NCBI RefSeq assembly: GCF_900176395.1
Contig: NZ_FWXL01000004.1
Coordinates: forward strand, 331,001 to 395,000
DNA length: 64,000 nucleotides
Source of the DNA: Novosphingobium sp. B1
Lineage (GTDB): Bacteria; Pseudomonadota; Alphaproteobacteria; Sphingomonadales; Sphingomonadaceae
Reading direction: 5' to 3'
In this document: in pieces, positions 1 through 8,202 of the stretch
How the letters are laid out: the number at the start of each line of letters is the position of its first letter
Numbering within the stretch: the stretch's first letter is position 1
The notes under the pieces: model-generated
What the model was told of the DNA's origin: nothing
Seen by the model: only the letters and a program-made list of their open reading frames with translations
Databases searched by the model: none
Made by a program: the position numbers and the translations under genes

Positions 1-1
1 G

Positions 2-1066
2 GCGCGCAACACCATTACCTCGCTCTACGTGCCGACGGGCAAGTACGGCTGCCCGATCCCGTTCCCGGACGAGCGCCTGCAGTGCATCAATACCAACTTC
101 GCCTCGCCCGATGGCGTCGGCCGCTATCGCGAACAGGGCGAAACGCACAAGGTTGCGCTGAACTGGCAGTTCACGCCGACCAAGATGATCTACGCCAACT
201 ACTCCACCGGCTTCCGCCCGGGCGGCTTCAACCGGCCCTTGCGCATCCGCAACATCGGCGTCGCCACGGTGCCGCCGTTCCAGTCGGAAGAGCTGACCAA
301 CTACGAAATCGGCATCAAGACCACCTGGAACAACATGTTCCGCTTCAACGCTGCTGTCTATTACGAGGACTGGAACAACATCCAGTACAGCGTCGTCGTC
401 TCGGGCGCGCAGGGCGCGGGCATTACCGGCAACGCCGGCAAGGCGCGGGTCTACGGTATCGAATACGATGCCGAACTGAAGCTGGGCAAGGTCACCATCT
501 CGACCAACGGGGCCTACAATAACGCCAAGCTCAAGGGCGATTTCTGCAACTTCGCCTTCAATCCGGCGACCCTGTCGATCTCGCAGTTGCCGGCCTGTAC
601 CCAGGGCCTGAGCGTGGTGGGCTCCTCGCCGCCGACCCCGCAGGTGGCTGCTGCCGACGGCACGCGCCTGCCCCGCCAGCCGGAGTTCAAGGGCACGACC
701 TCGGTCCGCTACGACACGTCGTGGGGCGATGCAGATGCCTATATCCAGGGTGCCGCGCTATACCAGACCGGCGCGACGCAGGATCTGAACGTCTTCAACG
801 GCAACCTCTACGTCTGCCCCGAGATCGCAGCCGCCGAAACCGCCGCTGGCCGCCAATGCCAGACGCCCGGCTTCGTCAGCTTCGACTTCTCGGCCGGCAT
901 CAAGAAGGACAACTGGACCTTCGACGTCTTCATCCAGAACGCCTTCGACAAGCGCGGAGAGCTGACCAAGAACACCTTCTGCTCGATCACCTTCTGCTCG
1001 GGATCGTCGCGCACTTTCGCGATCAAGCCGCAGTTCTTCGGCGTGCGCTGGGGCCACCGCTACTGA
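2..1066 (+). CDS. TonB-dependent receptor, C-terminal part (5' end outside window)
   Basis: The frame is open from base 2, so the gene starts upstream of the window; about 354 C-terminal residues are present. They read as an outer-membrane beta-barrel: alternating strands such as KMIYANYSTGFRPGGFNRP, NYEIGIKTTW and FRFNAAVYYEDW, and a last strand ending FGVRWGHRY with an aromatic C-terminal residue, typical of TonB-dependent receptors read by the BAM complex. The plug domain is missing, so the ligand cannot be inferred. A strong terminator follows 35 bases after the stop. The convergent neighbour is the TPR-sulfotransferase gene. Family assignment is secure; the substrate is unknown. Confidence 0.9.
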   Translation, partial: ARNTITSLYVPTGKYGCPIPFPDERLQCINTNFASPDGVGRYREQGETHKVALNWQFTPTKMIYANYSTGFRPGGFNRPLRIRNIGVATVPPFQSEELTNYEIGIKTTWNNMFRFNAAVYYEDWNNIQYSVVVSGAQGAGITGNAGKARVYGIEYDAELKLGKVTISTNGAYNNAKLKGDFCNFAFNPATLSISQLPACTQGLSVVGSSPPTPQVAAADGTRLPRQPEFKGTTSVRYDTSWGDADAYIQGAALYQTGATQDLNVFNGNLYVCPEIAAAETAAGRQCQTPGFVSFDFSAGIKKDNWTFDVFIQNAFDKRGELTKNTFCSITFCSGSSRTFAIKPQFFGVRWGHRY

Positions 1067-1100
1067 TCGATCCACTCTTTACCCTGCGAAGGTAGACTGG

Positions 1101-1129
1101 CCCCCGCGATAATTCGCGGGGGCTTTTTT
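1101..1129 (+). terminator. Rho-independent terminator after the TonB-dependent receptor gene
   Basis: A perfect 9-bp stem (CCCCCGCGA / TCGCGGGGG) with a TAAT loop is followed by C and six T on the plus strand. On the minus strand there is no T run after the stem, so it should terminate only the receptor transcript. Confidence 0.92.
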
Positions 1130-1244
1130 GTCAGCCGATACGGCGGCACTGAATAGAGGGGGTCGGGATCGCCTGACGCGGCTCGAATGTCAGGCGGCAC
1201 TGGACTTTGGCGCTGACACGCCGATGTATTGACGATGGACCCGA

Positions 1245-3272
1245 TCAGGCCGCAGGTGCATCCGGATAGCTGTCGAGCACCGGCCCAAGCGCGGACCTCA
1301 GCGGGCCGAGCCATGACTCATACGGCTTCCACGCCTCCAGACCGTCCCTGAAGATCGGGCGCCGCACCTGTTCGGAGCTGGCGGTGCGCACGGCGCGGTC
1401 GTTGTTGTAGAATTCGAGGCAGGATTCCTCGAACGGCACGCCGATGTAGTCGAGCAACCGCCGCACTTCGGCTTCGGTATCAGCCACCATGCGCTCATAG
1501 ATCACGCGGTGGACATGGCCCGGCATCTGCATATCCCACGCCGCCATCAAGCCCACGTAGTCGCGATAATACTGCCCGATATCGCCAAGATCGTAGGTGA
1601 AGGTCTGCCCGCGCGCGAAGTGCTGTTTCCAGCCCGAAAAGCAGCACGACAGCGGGTGGCGGCGCGCATCGACGACTTTTGCATTCGGCAGGATCAGGTG
1701 GATCAGACCGACGTGCTGCCAGTTGTTCGGCATCTTGTCGATGAACAGCGGGCGGTCCGTCTGGCGATGGACGCGTGTGCGCTCGATGTATTCCTCGCCC
1801 AGCCGACGCCGATCGGCCGGCGACAGCGAGGCGATCATCGTGGCGAAGTCGGGAAACTCGCCCTCGTCCACGCGCGATTGCAGCCGCGCGCCGATCATCA
1901 TCATCTCGGGCAATTCCATCGTGCCCTCGATCAGGGAATGACTGGCCATGATCTGCTCGACCAGCGTCGATCCCGACCGCGGCAGCCCGACGACGAAGAT
2001 CGGATCGGGCGCCAGGCAACCGCCCTCGCCCATCTGCGCAAGGAACGGCGCAGAAAATGTCTCGACCGCTGCGCGCACCTCACCCGAGAAGGCGGCAGCA
2101 TCGTGGCGGATCATGGTGCGGCGCAGGGCATTGCCCCTGGCATAGTGCACGAACGCGGCCTCATGCGCCCTGGCATCTTCGTGCGCCTTGCCCAGCGAGA
2201 AATGCAGGTGGAACACGTCCTCCTTGCGCTCCTCCACCGTGCCCGCCAGCGATACCAGCGCCGCGTCCATCGCGGCGATGTCGTCGGCACCCAGCTTCAC
2301 CGTCTTGAGATTGGCAAGGCTCCACCACGCCTCGCCCATCGTCGGCTGGCGCAGCACCGCCGCCCGGTAGGCTTCGACCGCCTCGGCCTGCCGGCCCAGC
2401 GTCTTGAGCACATGACCAAGGTTCTGCCAGACCTGCGGCTGGTCCGGATTGTCCGCCAGCAGTTCGCGATAGAGCGCCGCCGCCCGCTCCTGCTGCCCCA
2501 GCCGCACCAGCACCGAGGCCAGGATCAGCTTGTGCCCGGCCACCGGCACCGGGGAGCGCTGCAGCACCTCGGCATGCTCAAGCGCTTGCGGAAGGCGGTT
2601 GGTCTGGAGAAGCAGTCTGATCAGGAAATCGCGCGCGAGGTCGAAACCGGGAGCCAGCGCCACCGCTCGTTCGACCCTGTCGATCGCCGGGGTCATTTCG
2701 CCCTGGCGCCAGGCCAGTTCCCCCTGCAGCCGCAGCGCTGGCGGATCGTCCGGTTGCCGCGCCAGCCGCTCGGCCAGCAACGCCTCTGCCGCCCCGAGAT
2801 CGCCATCCTGCACTGCGACTGCTGCCTTGAGCAATCCGGCATCGCGTGACGAGGCGTGGACGCCCGAAAGATCGGCGCGCCACGCATCTTCGGCATGGCC
2901 TGCCTTGCGCAATTGCCGCGCCAGCAGAAACCACCCACCAGAAACCCCCGGCTGCGCCTGTACCAGCGCCTGCAAGGCTGCAATCGAACGCGCCGTATCT
3001 CCGGCTTCGGCAGCCGCCTGCCCCAGCTCCCACAGCACCACCGGCACCGCGCCGCTGCCCCGGGCCAGAGCATCGAGCTTTGCCAGCGCCTGACGCCCCT
3101 TGCCCATCCGCCGCAGGGCGCGAGCGGCGAGGAGTTCAGCCGGACCGAAACCCGGCATCCGCCGCAACAGCGCCTCGGCCTGATCGAGCGCCTTGTGCGG
3201 TGCCTTGTCCAGAAGTGCCTCGGCCTCGGCCAGGGCCTGTTGCGGTAGGGGCGCGCGCAATTGCTGGATCAT
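1245..3272 (-). CDS. TPR-repeat sulfotransferase family protein
   Basis: The 675-aa protein has two parts. Residues about 1-400 are tetratricopeptide repeats (for example LLADNPDQPQVWQNLGHVL followed by RQAEAVEAYRAAVLRQPTMG). The C-terminal quarter is a sulfotransferase domain: GLPRSGSTLVEQ near residue 430 is the loop binding the 5'-phosphosulfate of PAPS, and RRHPLSCCFSGW fits the 3'-phosphate region. Such fusions are common in alphaproteobacteria and are thought to sulfate proteins or small acceptors; the acceptor here is unknown. The ATG at 3272 is preferred over the GTG one codon earlier. The gene lies 64 bases downstream of qhpE on the same strand and could be read from the same transcript, but no link to amine dehydrogenase is known. 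Confidence 0.88.
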   Translation of the reverse strand: MIQQLRAPLPQQALAEAEALLDKAPHKALDQAEALLRRMPGFGPAELLAARALRRMGKGRQALAKLDALARGSGAVPVVLWELGQAAAEAGDTARSIAALQALVQAQPGVSGGWFLLARQLRKAGHAEDAWRADLSGVHASSRDAGLLKAAVAVQDGDLGAAEALLAERLARQPDDPPALRLQGELAWRQGEMTPAIDRVERAVALAPGFDLARDFLIRLLLQTNRLPQALEHAEVLQRSPVPVAGHKLILASVLVRLGQQERAAALYRELLADNPDQPQVWQNLGHVLKTLGRQAEAVEAYRAAVLRQPTMGEAWWSLANLKTVKLGADDIAAMDAALVSLAGTVEERKEDVFHLHFSLGKAHEDARAHEAAFVHYARGNALRRTMIRHDAAAFSGEVRAAVETFSAPFLAQMGEGGCLAPDPIFVVGLPRSGSTLVEQIMASHSLIEGTMELPEMMMIGARLQSRVDEGEFPDFATMIASLSPADRRRLGEEYIERTRVHRQTDRPLFIDKMPNNWQHVGLIHLILPNAKVVDARRHPLSCCFSGWKQHFARGQTFTYDLGDIGQYYRDYVGLMAAWDMQMPGHVHRVIYERMVADTEAEVRRLLDYIGVPFEESCLEFYNNDRAVRTASSEQVRRPIFRDGLEAWKPYESWLGPLRSALGPVLDSYPDAPAA

Positions 3273-3336
3273 CACCGCAACCTAGGTCGGGGAGCGCTGC
3301 GACGGCGTACGCAATTTGGCGCAAGCTCGGGCGGTC

Positions 3337-3999
3337 TCACACTGGACAGGCCTGCAGCAGGTTCAAAGCATCGCAACGGCTGGCAATGCCCCGCACCGCA
3401 ACCCATCCGCTGACCTGTGCCACGGCGAAACTTACCCCATGAAGATTGCGGCGTGGCGCGACGCCGGGAATGGGCCGCGGATAGCCCGATGCGATGACCT
3501 TGCGTCCGTCCGCGCCAAGCCTTGGCTTTCCGCGCGGCAGGTCCCAATCGAGTCCGACGCCCAGCACCTGCGGCAGGCAACCTGGCCAGCACGGTTGTCC
3601 CTCCGCCTCGAAAGCCGCAACGATCAGGGCACCCTGCCCTGCAGCTTCCTGCGCCAATCCTGCAAAAACATTGGCATGGACCGGATTGATCGTGCCGAGA
3701 CTGAGGTTGATCACCTCGCAGCGCGCCTCCAGTGCCTGGCGGATGCCGGTCGCTAGGGCGCGGGCGGAAGCGCGCAGGCCATCGCGGAAGACTCGGATCG
3801 GCAGCACTTCAGCGTCAGGTGCCAATTCCTGGATCGCGGCGGTCACGGCAGTTCCGTGGCCCAACCTGTCCAACACCTCGGCCTGATCGTCCAGCACCGT
3901 GCCGTCTGCCAGGACGCAGCAGCCCGGCATCAGGCGAGCTGCTGCGATGTGCGGGTGCTCCGGATGCACCCCGCTGTCGATCACCGCCACCCTAGCCAT
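3337..3999 (-). CDS. qhpE: QhpE-type subtilisin-like leader peptidase
   Basis: This 220-aa S8-family protease has no signal peptide and should act in the cytoplasm. Catalytic residues are visible: Asp8 in AVIDSG, His48 in GHGTAV and Ser190 in GVSFAVAQVSG (family form GTSxAxPxVxG). The Asn of the oxyanion hole is not obvious. In characterised amine dehydrogenase clusters QhpE removes the leader of QhpC after crosslinking and hydroxylation. The ATG at 3999 overlaps the end of qhpF by 8 bases and gives a start exactly at the protease core; longer versions of the frame only add sequence antisense to qhpF. It is the last gene of the qhp operon. Confidence 0.87.
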   Translation of the reverse strand: MARVAVIDSGVHPEHPHIAAARLMPGCCVLADGTVLDDQAEVLDRLGHGTAVTAAIQELAPDAEVLPIRVFRDGLRASARALATGIRQALEARCEVINLSLGTINPVHANVFAGLAQEAAGQGALIVAAFEAEGQPCWPGCLPQVLGVGLDWDLPRGKPRLGADGRKVIASGYPRPIPGVAPRRNLHGVSFAVAQVSGWVAVRGIASRCDALNLLQACPV

Positions 4000-5689
4000 G
4001 CGCGGTGACCTGCGGCTCCAGTCGCACCGTGCCGCGCTCGATCCTGATGACATGATCAGCCATCTCGGCCAGAGCAGGCTTGTGCGTGATCACGATCAGG
4101 GTTGCCTGGGGCAACGCACGCCGCAGCCCCAGCGCCACCATCCGCTCGGTCTCCTCGTCCAGCGCCGCCGTCGGCTCGTCGAGGATCAGTACGTCGGGTT
4201 GGCGCAACAGCGCCCGGGCAATGGCAATGCGGTGGCGCTCACCCGCCGACAGGGCGAGGCCGCGCTCACCGGTGCGGGTCGCCATCCCTTCCGGCAATCG
4301 GCCGAGCAAGGGCTCGAGGCCAGCCGCGCAGGCAGCGGCGGCAATCTCGTGCGGCATGGCATCGGGCCGGGCAAAAGCGATGTTCCCCGCAATCGAGGCA
4401 TTGAACAGGAACGGCGCCTGATCCACCAGCAGCACGCGGGAGCGCAAGTCGGCTAGCGAGAGGTCGCGCAAGTCCATGTCGTCGATCAGCACCCGCCCGG
4501 CCACGGGATCGCACAAGCGCACCAGCAGGTCCGCCAGCGTCGACTTGCCGGCACCCGACGCGCCAAGGATTGCGGTCAGCGACCCTGCCGGTATGGAAAG
4601 GCTGGCGTTCTCCAGCACTGGCTCGCGGCCATGGTGCATAGTCACGTTCTCAAGCCGGATCTCCCGCGAAATGAGCGGCAAGGGCCAGGGCTTCGCGGCT
4701 TCGACCACTTCGGGCGCTGTGTCGAACAATTCGAAGATGCGGGCCAGCGCCACCCGCGCGGTGGCAAGGCTTGCGGTCAGGCCCATCAGCGCCTGAACCG
4801 GGCCGAGCAGGCGACCGTGATAGGTGATGAACGCAACCAGCGCACCGATGGTCATCGTGCCGTCGATGATCTGCTTGCCGCCATAAAGGATGACCGCCGC
4901 ACTCGATGCCGTCACGATGGTTCCGGGCAGCGCTCCGGTCAGGTACGAGGTGGTCTGCATGCGGAGCATCGTCGCAACGAAGCCGCTGTTGGCCGTGGCG
5001 AAGCGGTTCGCCTCGTGCTCCTCGGCGCCGAGTGCGTTGACGGTGCGCATGCCGAGGATCGTGTCGGCAAGCATGCTGCCGATGTCCGCGCCGCGCTCGC
5101 GCATCTGCCGCGTCAGGTCGGTCATGCGGCGCTGGAAATGAAGGAAGCTCATGACCGCGAACGGCACCAGCACCATGCCGACAAGGAACAGCTTCCAGTC
5201 GAGCCACAGCATCATCCCGACGCTGCCGGTAAAGAACAGCACGTTGCTCAACACCGAGAGCAGCGTATCACCCGCCACGCGCTGCACGTCCGAAACGTCG
5301 GAGTTGAGCCGCGACATCAGGTCGCCCAGACGAAAGCTGCCGTAAAAGCGCGGAGAAAGCCGCTGCAAGTGGCGCAGCAAGCCGACGCGCATGTCGAACA
5401 GCATCTGCGCCGACAGCGAGACGTAGCGGTACGAAACCAGCGCGTTGACCGCGAAGCCGCCAACCGTCGCGCCCATCATCAGCGCGGCGATCTTCACCAG
5501 CATGTCCCAGTCGCGCTTCATCAGCGCCTCGTCGATCATCAGCTTGGAGATCCACGGCTGCGCGAGGTTAAGGCCGGTGGCGACGAGGCTGCCGAGGAGG
5601 ACGAGGATCAGGCGCGGCGCATAGGGTTTGAGCCATGGCCAGAGGCGCTTGTAGGTGCTCCACGGGGCAATTTTTGGCGCTTGATTCAT
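3992..5689 (-). CDS. qhpF: QhpF-type ABC exporter (fused membrane and ATPase domains)
   Basis: A 565-aa half-transporter. An N-terminal six-helix exporter domain (about 20-310) is followed by a nucleotide-binding domain with Walker A GASGAGKST, signature LSAGERHR, Walker B DVLILDEPTAALD and the H-loop ITHKPAL. In known qhp operons this exporter carries the processed small gamma subunit to the periplasm, where alpha and beta subunits arrive by their own signal peptides. The ATG at 5689 overlaps the qhpG stop (ATGA) and the 3' end overlaps qhpE, so translation is probably coupled. A general lipid or drug ABC exporter would be the alternative without this context. Confidence 0.88.
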   Translation of the reverse strand: MNQAPKIAPWSTYKRLWPWLKPYAPRLILVLLGSLVATGLNLAQPWISKLMIDEALMKRDWDMLVKIAALMMGATVGGFAVNALVSYRYVSLSAQMLFDMRVGLLRHLQRLSPRFYGSFRLGDLMSRLNSDVSDVQRVAGDTLLSVLSNVLFFTGSVGMMLWLDWKLFLVGMVLVPFAVMSFLHFQRRMTDLTRQMRERGADIGSMLADTILGMRTVNALGAEEHEANRFATANSGFVATMLRMQTTSYLTGALPGTIVTASSAAVILYGGKQIIDGTMTIGALVAFITYHGRLLGPVQALMGLTASLATARVALARIFELFDTAPEVVEAAKPWPLPLISREIRLENVTMHHGREPVLENASLSIPAGSLTAILGASGAGKSTLADLLVRLCDPVAGRVLIDDMDLRDLSLADLRSRVLLVDQAPFLFNASIAGNIAFARPDAMPHEIAAAACAAGLEPLLGRLPEGMATRTGERGLALSAGERHRIAIARALLRQPDVLILDEPTAALDEETERMVALGLRRALPQATLIVITHKPALAEMADHVIRIERGTVRLEPQVTAHG

Positions 5690-6744
5690 GCCGCCTGCTC
5701 GCGCCGGACGAGGTCGAAGCCGTTGAGGGCAAAGCGCGGTTCGGGCAACTTGGCGAGCAGCGCCGTGGTCTGTTCGTAGCCTCTCTTGGCGGCGGCGTAC
5801 TGTTCGTGCCACCAGCGGCCCGCGCTGCCGTTGGCGTAGAACGGCAGCGAGAGTTGCAGGTGCCGCCGCAACGAGGCGAGCAGCAGCGAGTGATAGTGCG
5901 TGGCCAGCAGGGCCGGATTCTCGCCCCGCGCCAGAGCGCCGATTACGGCAGCGGCAAGGATGCCTTCGCGCGCCGCCTGCGCGGTGCCGTCGCCGCAGAT
6001 CGGGTCGAAGGCGATGGCGGCAGTGCCGCAGGCGAGCCAGCCATCACCCGCCAGTTGCGCCAGCATGCGGGGGCTGGTGTCGAATTGGCCGCCGGTCGGC
6101 TCCAGCATGTCGATCAGCGGGCCGATCAGCGGGGCGTCCTGCGCCAGTTTCTGGGGATCACCCCCCACAGCAAGCAGCCACGCTTGTCCGAAGCCGTCGG
6201 GAATCAGGAACAGCCAGCCCGCGTCCACCGCCTCGATCCAGCAGGTCTGGGCAGGGGCATCAGCCTTCAGCGTGACTCGGGCGGTCGCCGAAAGCCGCTC
6301 GCCAAAGCGCAACATTTCCTCCGCAGGGAATGGGGCAAGCGCATGGAGGACAAATTCGGCATTGAAATCATTTGAATGTTGGATGTTTAGCTGCGCCCTC
6401 TCGGGCTTCGCTGAACTTCGCTTCGCTACGTTTCCCCGGGGAAACAAATCAAGAACATTTATGAGATCATCTTCGGAAACGACAACAGCCCCGTGCGCCA
6501 TCGTAACTGCCTTGTCGGCGCCCCACTGCACCACACGTCGCTCGATCCGTGGCCGATCGGCAAACAGGGCAGGATTGCCGAACACGTCTCTCAACAGCGC
6601 CAGAGCTGCATCGCTCAGCATGATCACCGGAACCGGACGCCGCAGGCCAGGCTCGCGCGCGAACGCGAACCCGGCCCGGTTCAGCAGGTGCGCGGCCGTA
6701 GCCACCGCGACGCCCTGTCCCCTCATGATCACATCGGCGGTCAC
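5686..6744 (-). CDS. qhpG: QhpG-type FAD-dependent hydroxylase for CTQ formation
   Basis: The 352-aa protein looks like a flavoprotein monooxygenase: an N-terminal nucleotide-binding segment DVIMRGQGVAVATAAHLL and the later FAD-contacting GWLACGTAAIAFDPICGDG block (about 255-275). The family member from Paracoccus adds two oxygens to the tryptophan of crosslinked QhpC. The first glycine motif is degenerate compared with the usual GxGxxG. The GTG start at 6744 overlaps the qhpB stop (GTGA) and keeps the first beta strand; the next ATG, six codons later, would remove it. It lies between qhpB and qhpF. The function rests mainly on context plus the fold signature. Confidence 0.8.
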   Translation of the reverse strand: MTADVIMRGQGVAVATAAHLLNRAGFAFAREPGLRRPVPVIMLSDAALALLRDVFGNPALFADRPRIERRVVQWGADKAVTMAHGAVVVSEDDLINVLDLFPRGNVAKRSSAKPERAQLNIQHSNDFNAEFVLHALAPFPAEEMLRFGERLSATARVTLKADAPAQTCWIEAVDAGWLFLIPDGFGQAWLLAVGGDPQKLAQDAPLIGPLIDMLEPTGGQFDTSPRMLAQLAGDGWLACGTAAIAFDPICGDGTAQAAREGILAAAVIGALARGENPALLATHYHSLLLASLRRHLQLSLPFYANGSAGRWWHEQYAAAKRGYEQTTALLAKLPEPRFALNGFDLVRREQAA

Positions 6745-7829
6745 TGGGTAATGATCATCCCCGCGCCAGTGGTGTCGTTTCCAAGGTCGATGGTCTTGAC
6801 GTGCTGCAAGGTCTGCGCATCGTACATCTCGATGTCGTAGCTGGCGCCGTAGATGTAGAGCAGCTTGCCATCGCCCGACATGCCGAACTGGAAACGCGTG
6901 CGGCAGGGGAACTCGGCCTTGTTCTTGACCAGGTTGGTCGTGAGGTCGAGATGCCAGAACTCGCAACGCTTGTTGCCGACCTTCTCCTGCGTGACGACGG
7001 TCCAGCCTTCCTTCATGTCCTTCGACACCTGCAGGCCGGCCATGCCGCCGCCAACCGGTGCCGGGCCGATCGGGCGGAAATCGAAGGTCTTGGAAACGAG
7101 ATCGAAGCGGCCCACGCCATAGACCTTGTTGCGGATGTAGGGGTCCTGTGCCGTGAACATCGAGACGTACTGGTCAGGATTGCGCAGTGCCTCCACGCCG
7201 CCGCCGAAGCTGACGCCCTCGATCCCGGTCGCCTCGGGCTTGGAAAACTCCAGTCGGTCCTTGACCTTGAGCGAGGCGGTATCGACCACCAGCACCTTGT
7301 CGCGGATCAGGAACAGTGTGGTTCCGTCCTTCGAGAGCATGTAGTTACCGCGCCCGGCACCAAATCGCACATCCTCGTCGGGGACCTCGGCGGTGCGGAC
7401 CACAGCCTTCCTGGTCAGGTCGATCACGCCGAACATCTGCGGGCTGACAGTCCAGCGATCCTGCATCTTCTCGAACTTCTGGATCATCGTGTAGAAGAAC
7501 TTGCCCGAAGGGTCCGGCACGCCGCCACCGAAGCGATAGCGCGTGGTCGGAGTGTTCAGGCTGAAGGAGTTGACCACCTTCTTCGTCGCCGTGTCGATCA
7601 CCTCGATGCCGCTGGTGGTGATCGTGGAGACGTAGATCTTCTTCATGTCGTTCGATATGCGCATCGATGTCGGCAGGCCCGAAGCCAGCGTGATGCGGTC
7701 CCTGATCTCGCCCGTCGCCTCGTCGACGATCAGCATCTTGTCGGGGTATGACCCCATGAACACGGTCGATGCGTGGGCCGGGGCGGCTGTGGCAAGGAAC
7801 GGCAGGAGAGCGAGACCGAGTTTCTTCAT
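6741..7829 (-). CDS. qhpB: Quinohemoprotein amine dehydrogenase beta subunit (beta-propeller)
   Basis: A 362-aa periplasmic protein with a Sec signal peptide (MKKLGLALLPFLATAAPAHA, cleavage before STVF). The rest is a repeated-blade propeller of the YVTN type, for example MLIVDEATGEIRDRITLASG and IEVIDTATKKVVNSFSL. In the enzyme this subunit lines the active site and holds the small gamma subunit with its CTQ cofactor. It starts 46 bases after qhpC, the only real gap in the operon, and ends overlapping qhpG. The ATG at 7829 is chosen because it begins the signal peptide. Confidence 0.9.
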   Translation of the reverse strand: MKKLGLALLPFLATAAPAHASTVFMGSYPDKMLIVDEATGEIRDRITLASGLPTSMRISNDMKKIYVSTITTSGIEVIDTATKKVVNSFSLNTPTTRYRFGGGVPDPSGKFFYTMIQKFEKMQDRWTVSPQMFGVIDLTRKAVVRTAEVPDEDVRFGAGRGNYMLSKDGTTLFLIRDKVLVVDTASLKVKDRLEFSKPEATGIEGVSFGGGVEALRNPDQYVSMFTAQDPYIRNKVYGVGRFDLVSKTFDFRPIGPAPVGGGMAGLQVSKDMKEGWTVVTQEKVGNKRCEFWHLDLTTNLVKNKAEFPCRTRFQFGMSGDGKLLYIYGASYDIEMYDAQTLQHVKTIDLGNDTTGAGMIITQ

Positions 7830-7875
7830 GGGTCGGGTCTTCCGATGCAATGTGGTTACAGGACGACGGACGTCT

Positions 7876-8202
7876 TCACGGGAAGATGATGTCGAGGCTG
7901 CGCCAGTCCTTGGCCGCAGTCGCGCAATTGCTGGCCCAGTCGGGCGAGTAGTTGACGTGATCGGGGACCTGCACCGGCCAGAAGCAGGTGACGTAGCAGT
8001 CGTAGATGTCGCGCTCCGCCGGCTGGCACAGGCCCGCCGTGCCGCCACCGGCATCCACCTCCCAGCCGGGCGAGAACGAGATCGAGCAGCCCATCGGCGT
8101 GTGCATCGGCTTTTGCTGAAGCGCGACGACGTCTTCCTCGGTCGAGGAAATGGTTTCCTCGATCCGCAGCGCCTTCTTGTTGAGGGGTTTCAGGTGCTTC
8201 AT
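7876..8202 (-). CDS. qhpC: Quinohemoprotein amine dehydrogenase gamma subunit precursor with CTQ and thioether residues
   Basis: A 108-aa ribosomally made, post-translationally modified peptide. Residues 1 to about 32 are the leader. Taking mature numbering as residue minus 32, all crosslink sites of the Paracoccus enzyme are present at the right spacing: Cys39-Glu48, Cys59-Asp65 and Cys73-Asp81 for the three thioether bridges, and Cys69-Trp75 for cysteine tryptophylquinone. No signal peptide is visible, which fits export by QhpF. The start overlaps the qhpD stop (ATGA). The protein is the catalytic, cofactor-bearing subunit. The precise leader cleavage site is inferred, not seen. Confidence 0.95.
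   Translation of the reverse strand: MKHLKPLNKKALRIEETISSTEEDVVALQQKPMHTPMGCSISFSPGWEVDAGGGTAGLCQPAERDIYDCYVTCFWPVQVPDHVNYSPDWASNCATAAKDWRSLDIIFP

Noticed and set aside
1060..1314. Small minus-strand open frame downstream of the sulfotransferase gene
   Set aside because: It overlaps the receptor terminator and the sulfotransferase 3' end, with no ribosome binding site or homology.
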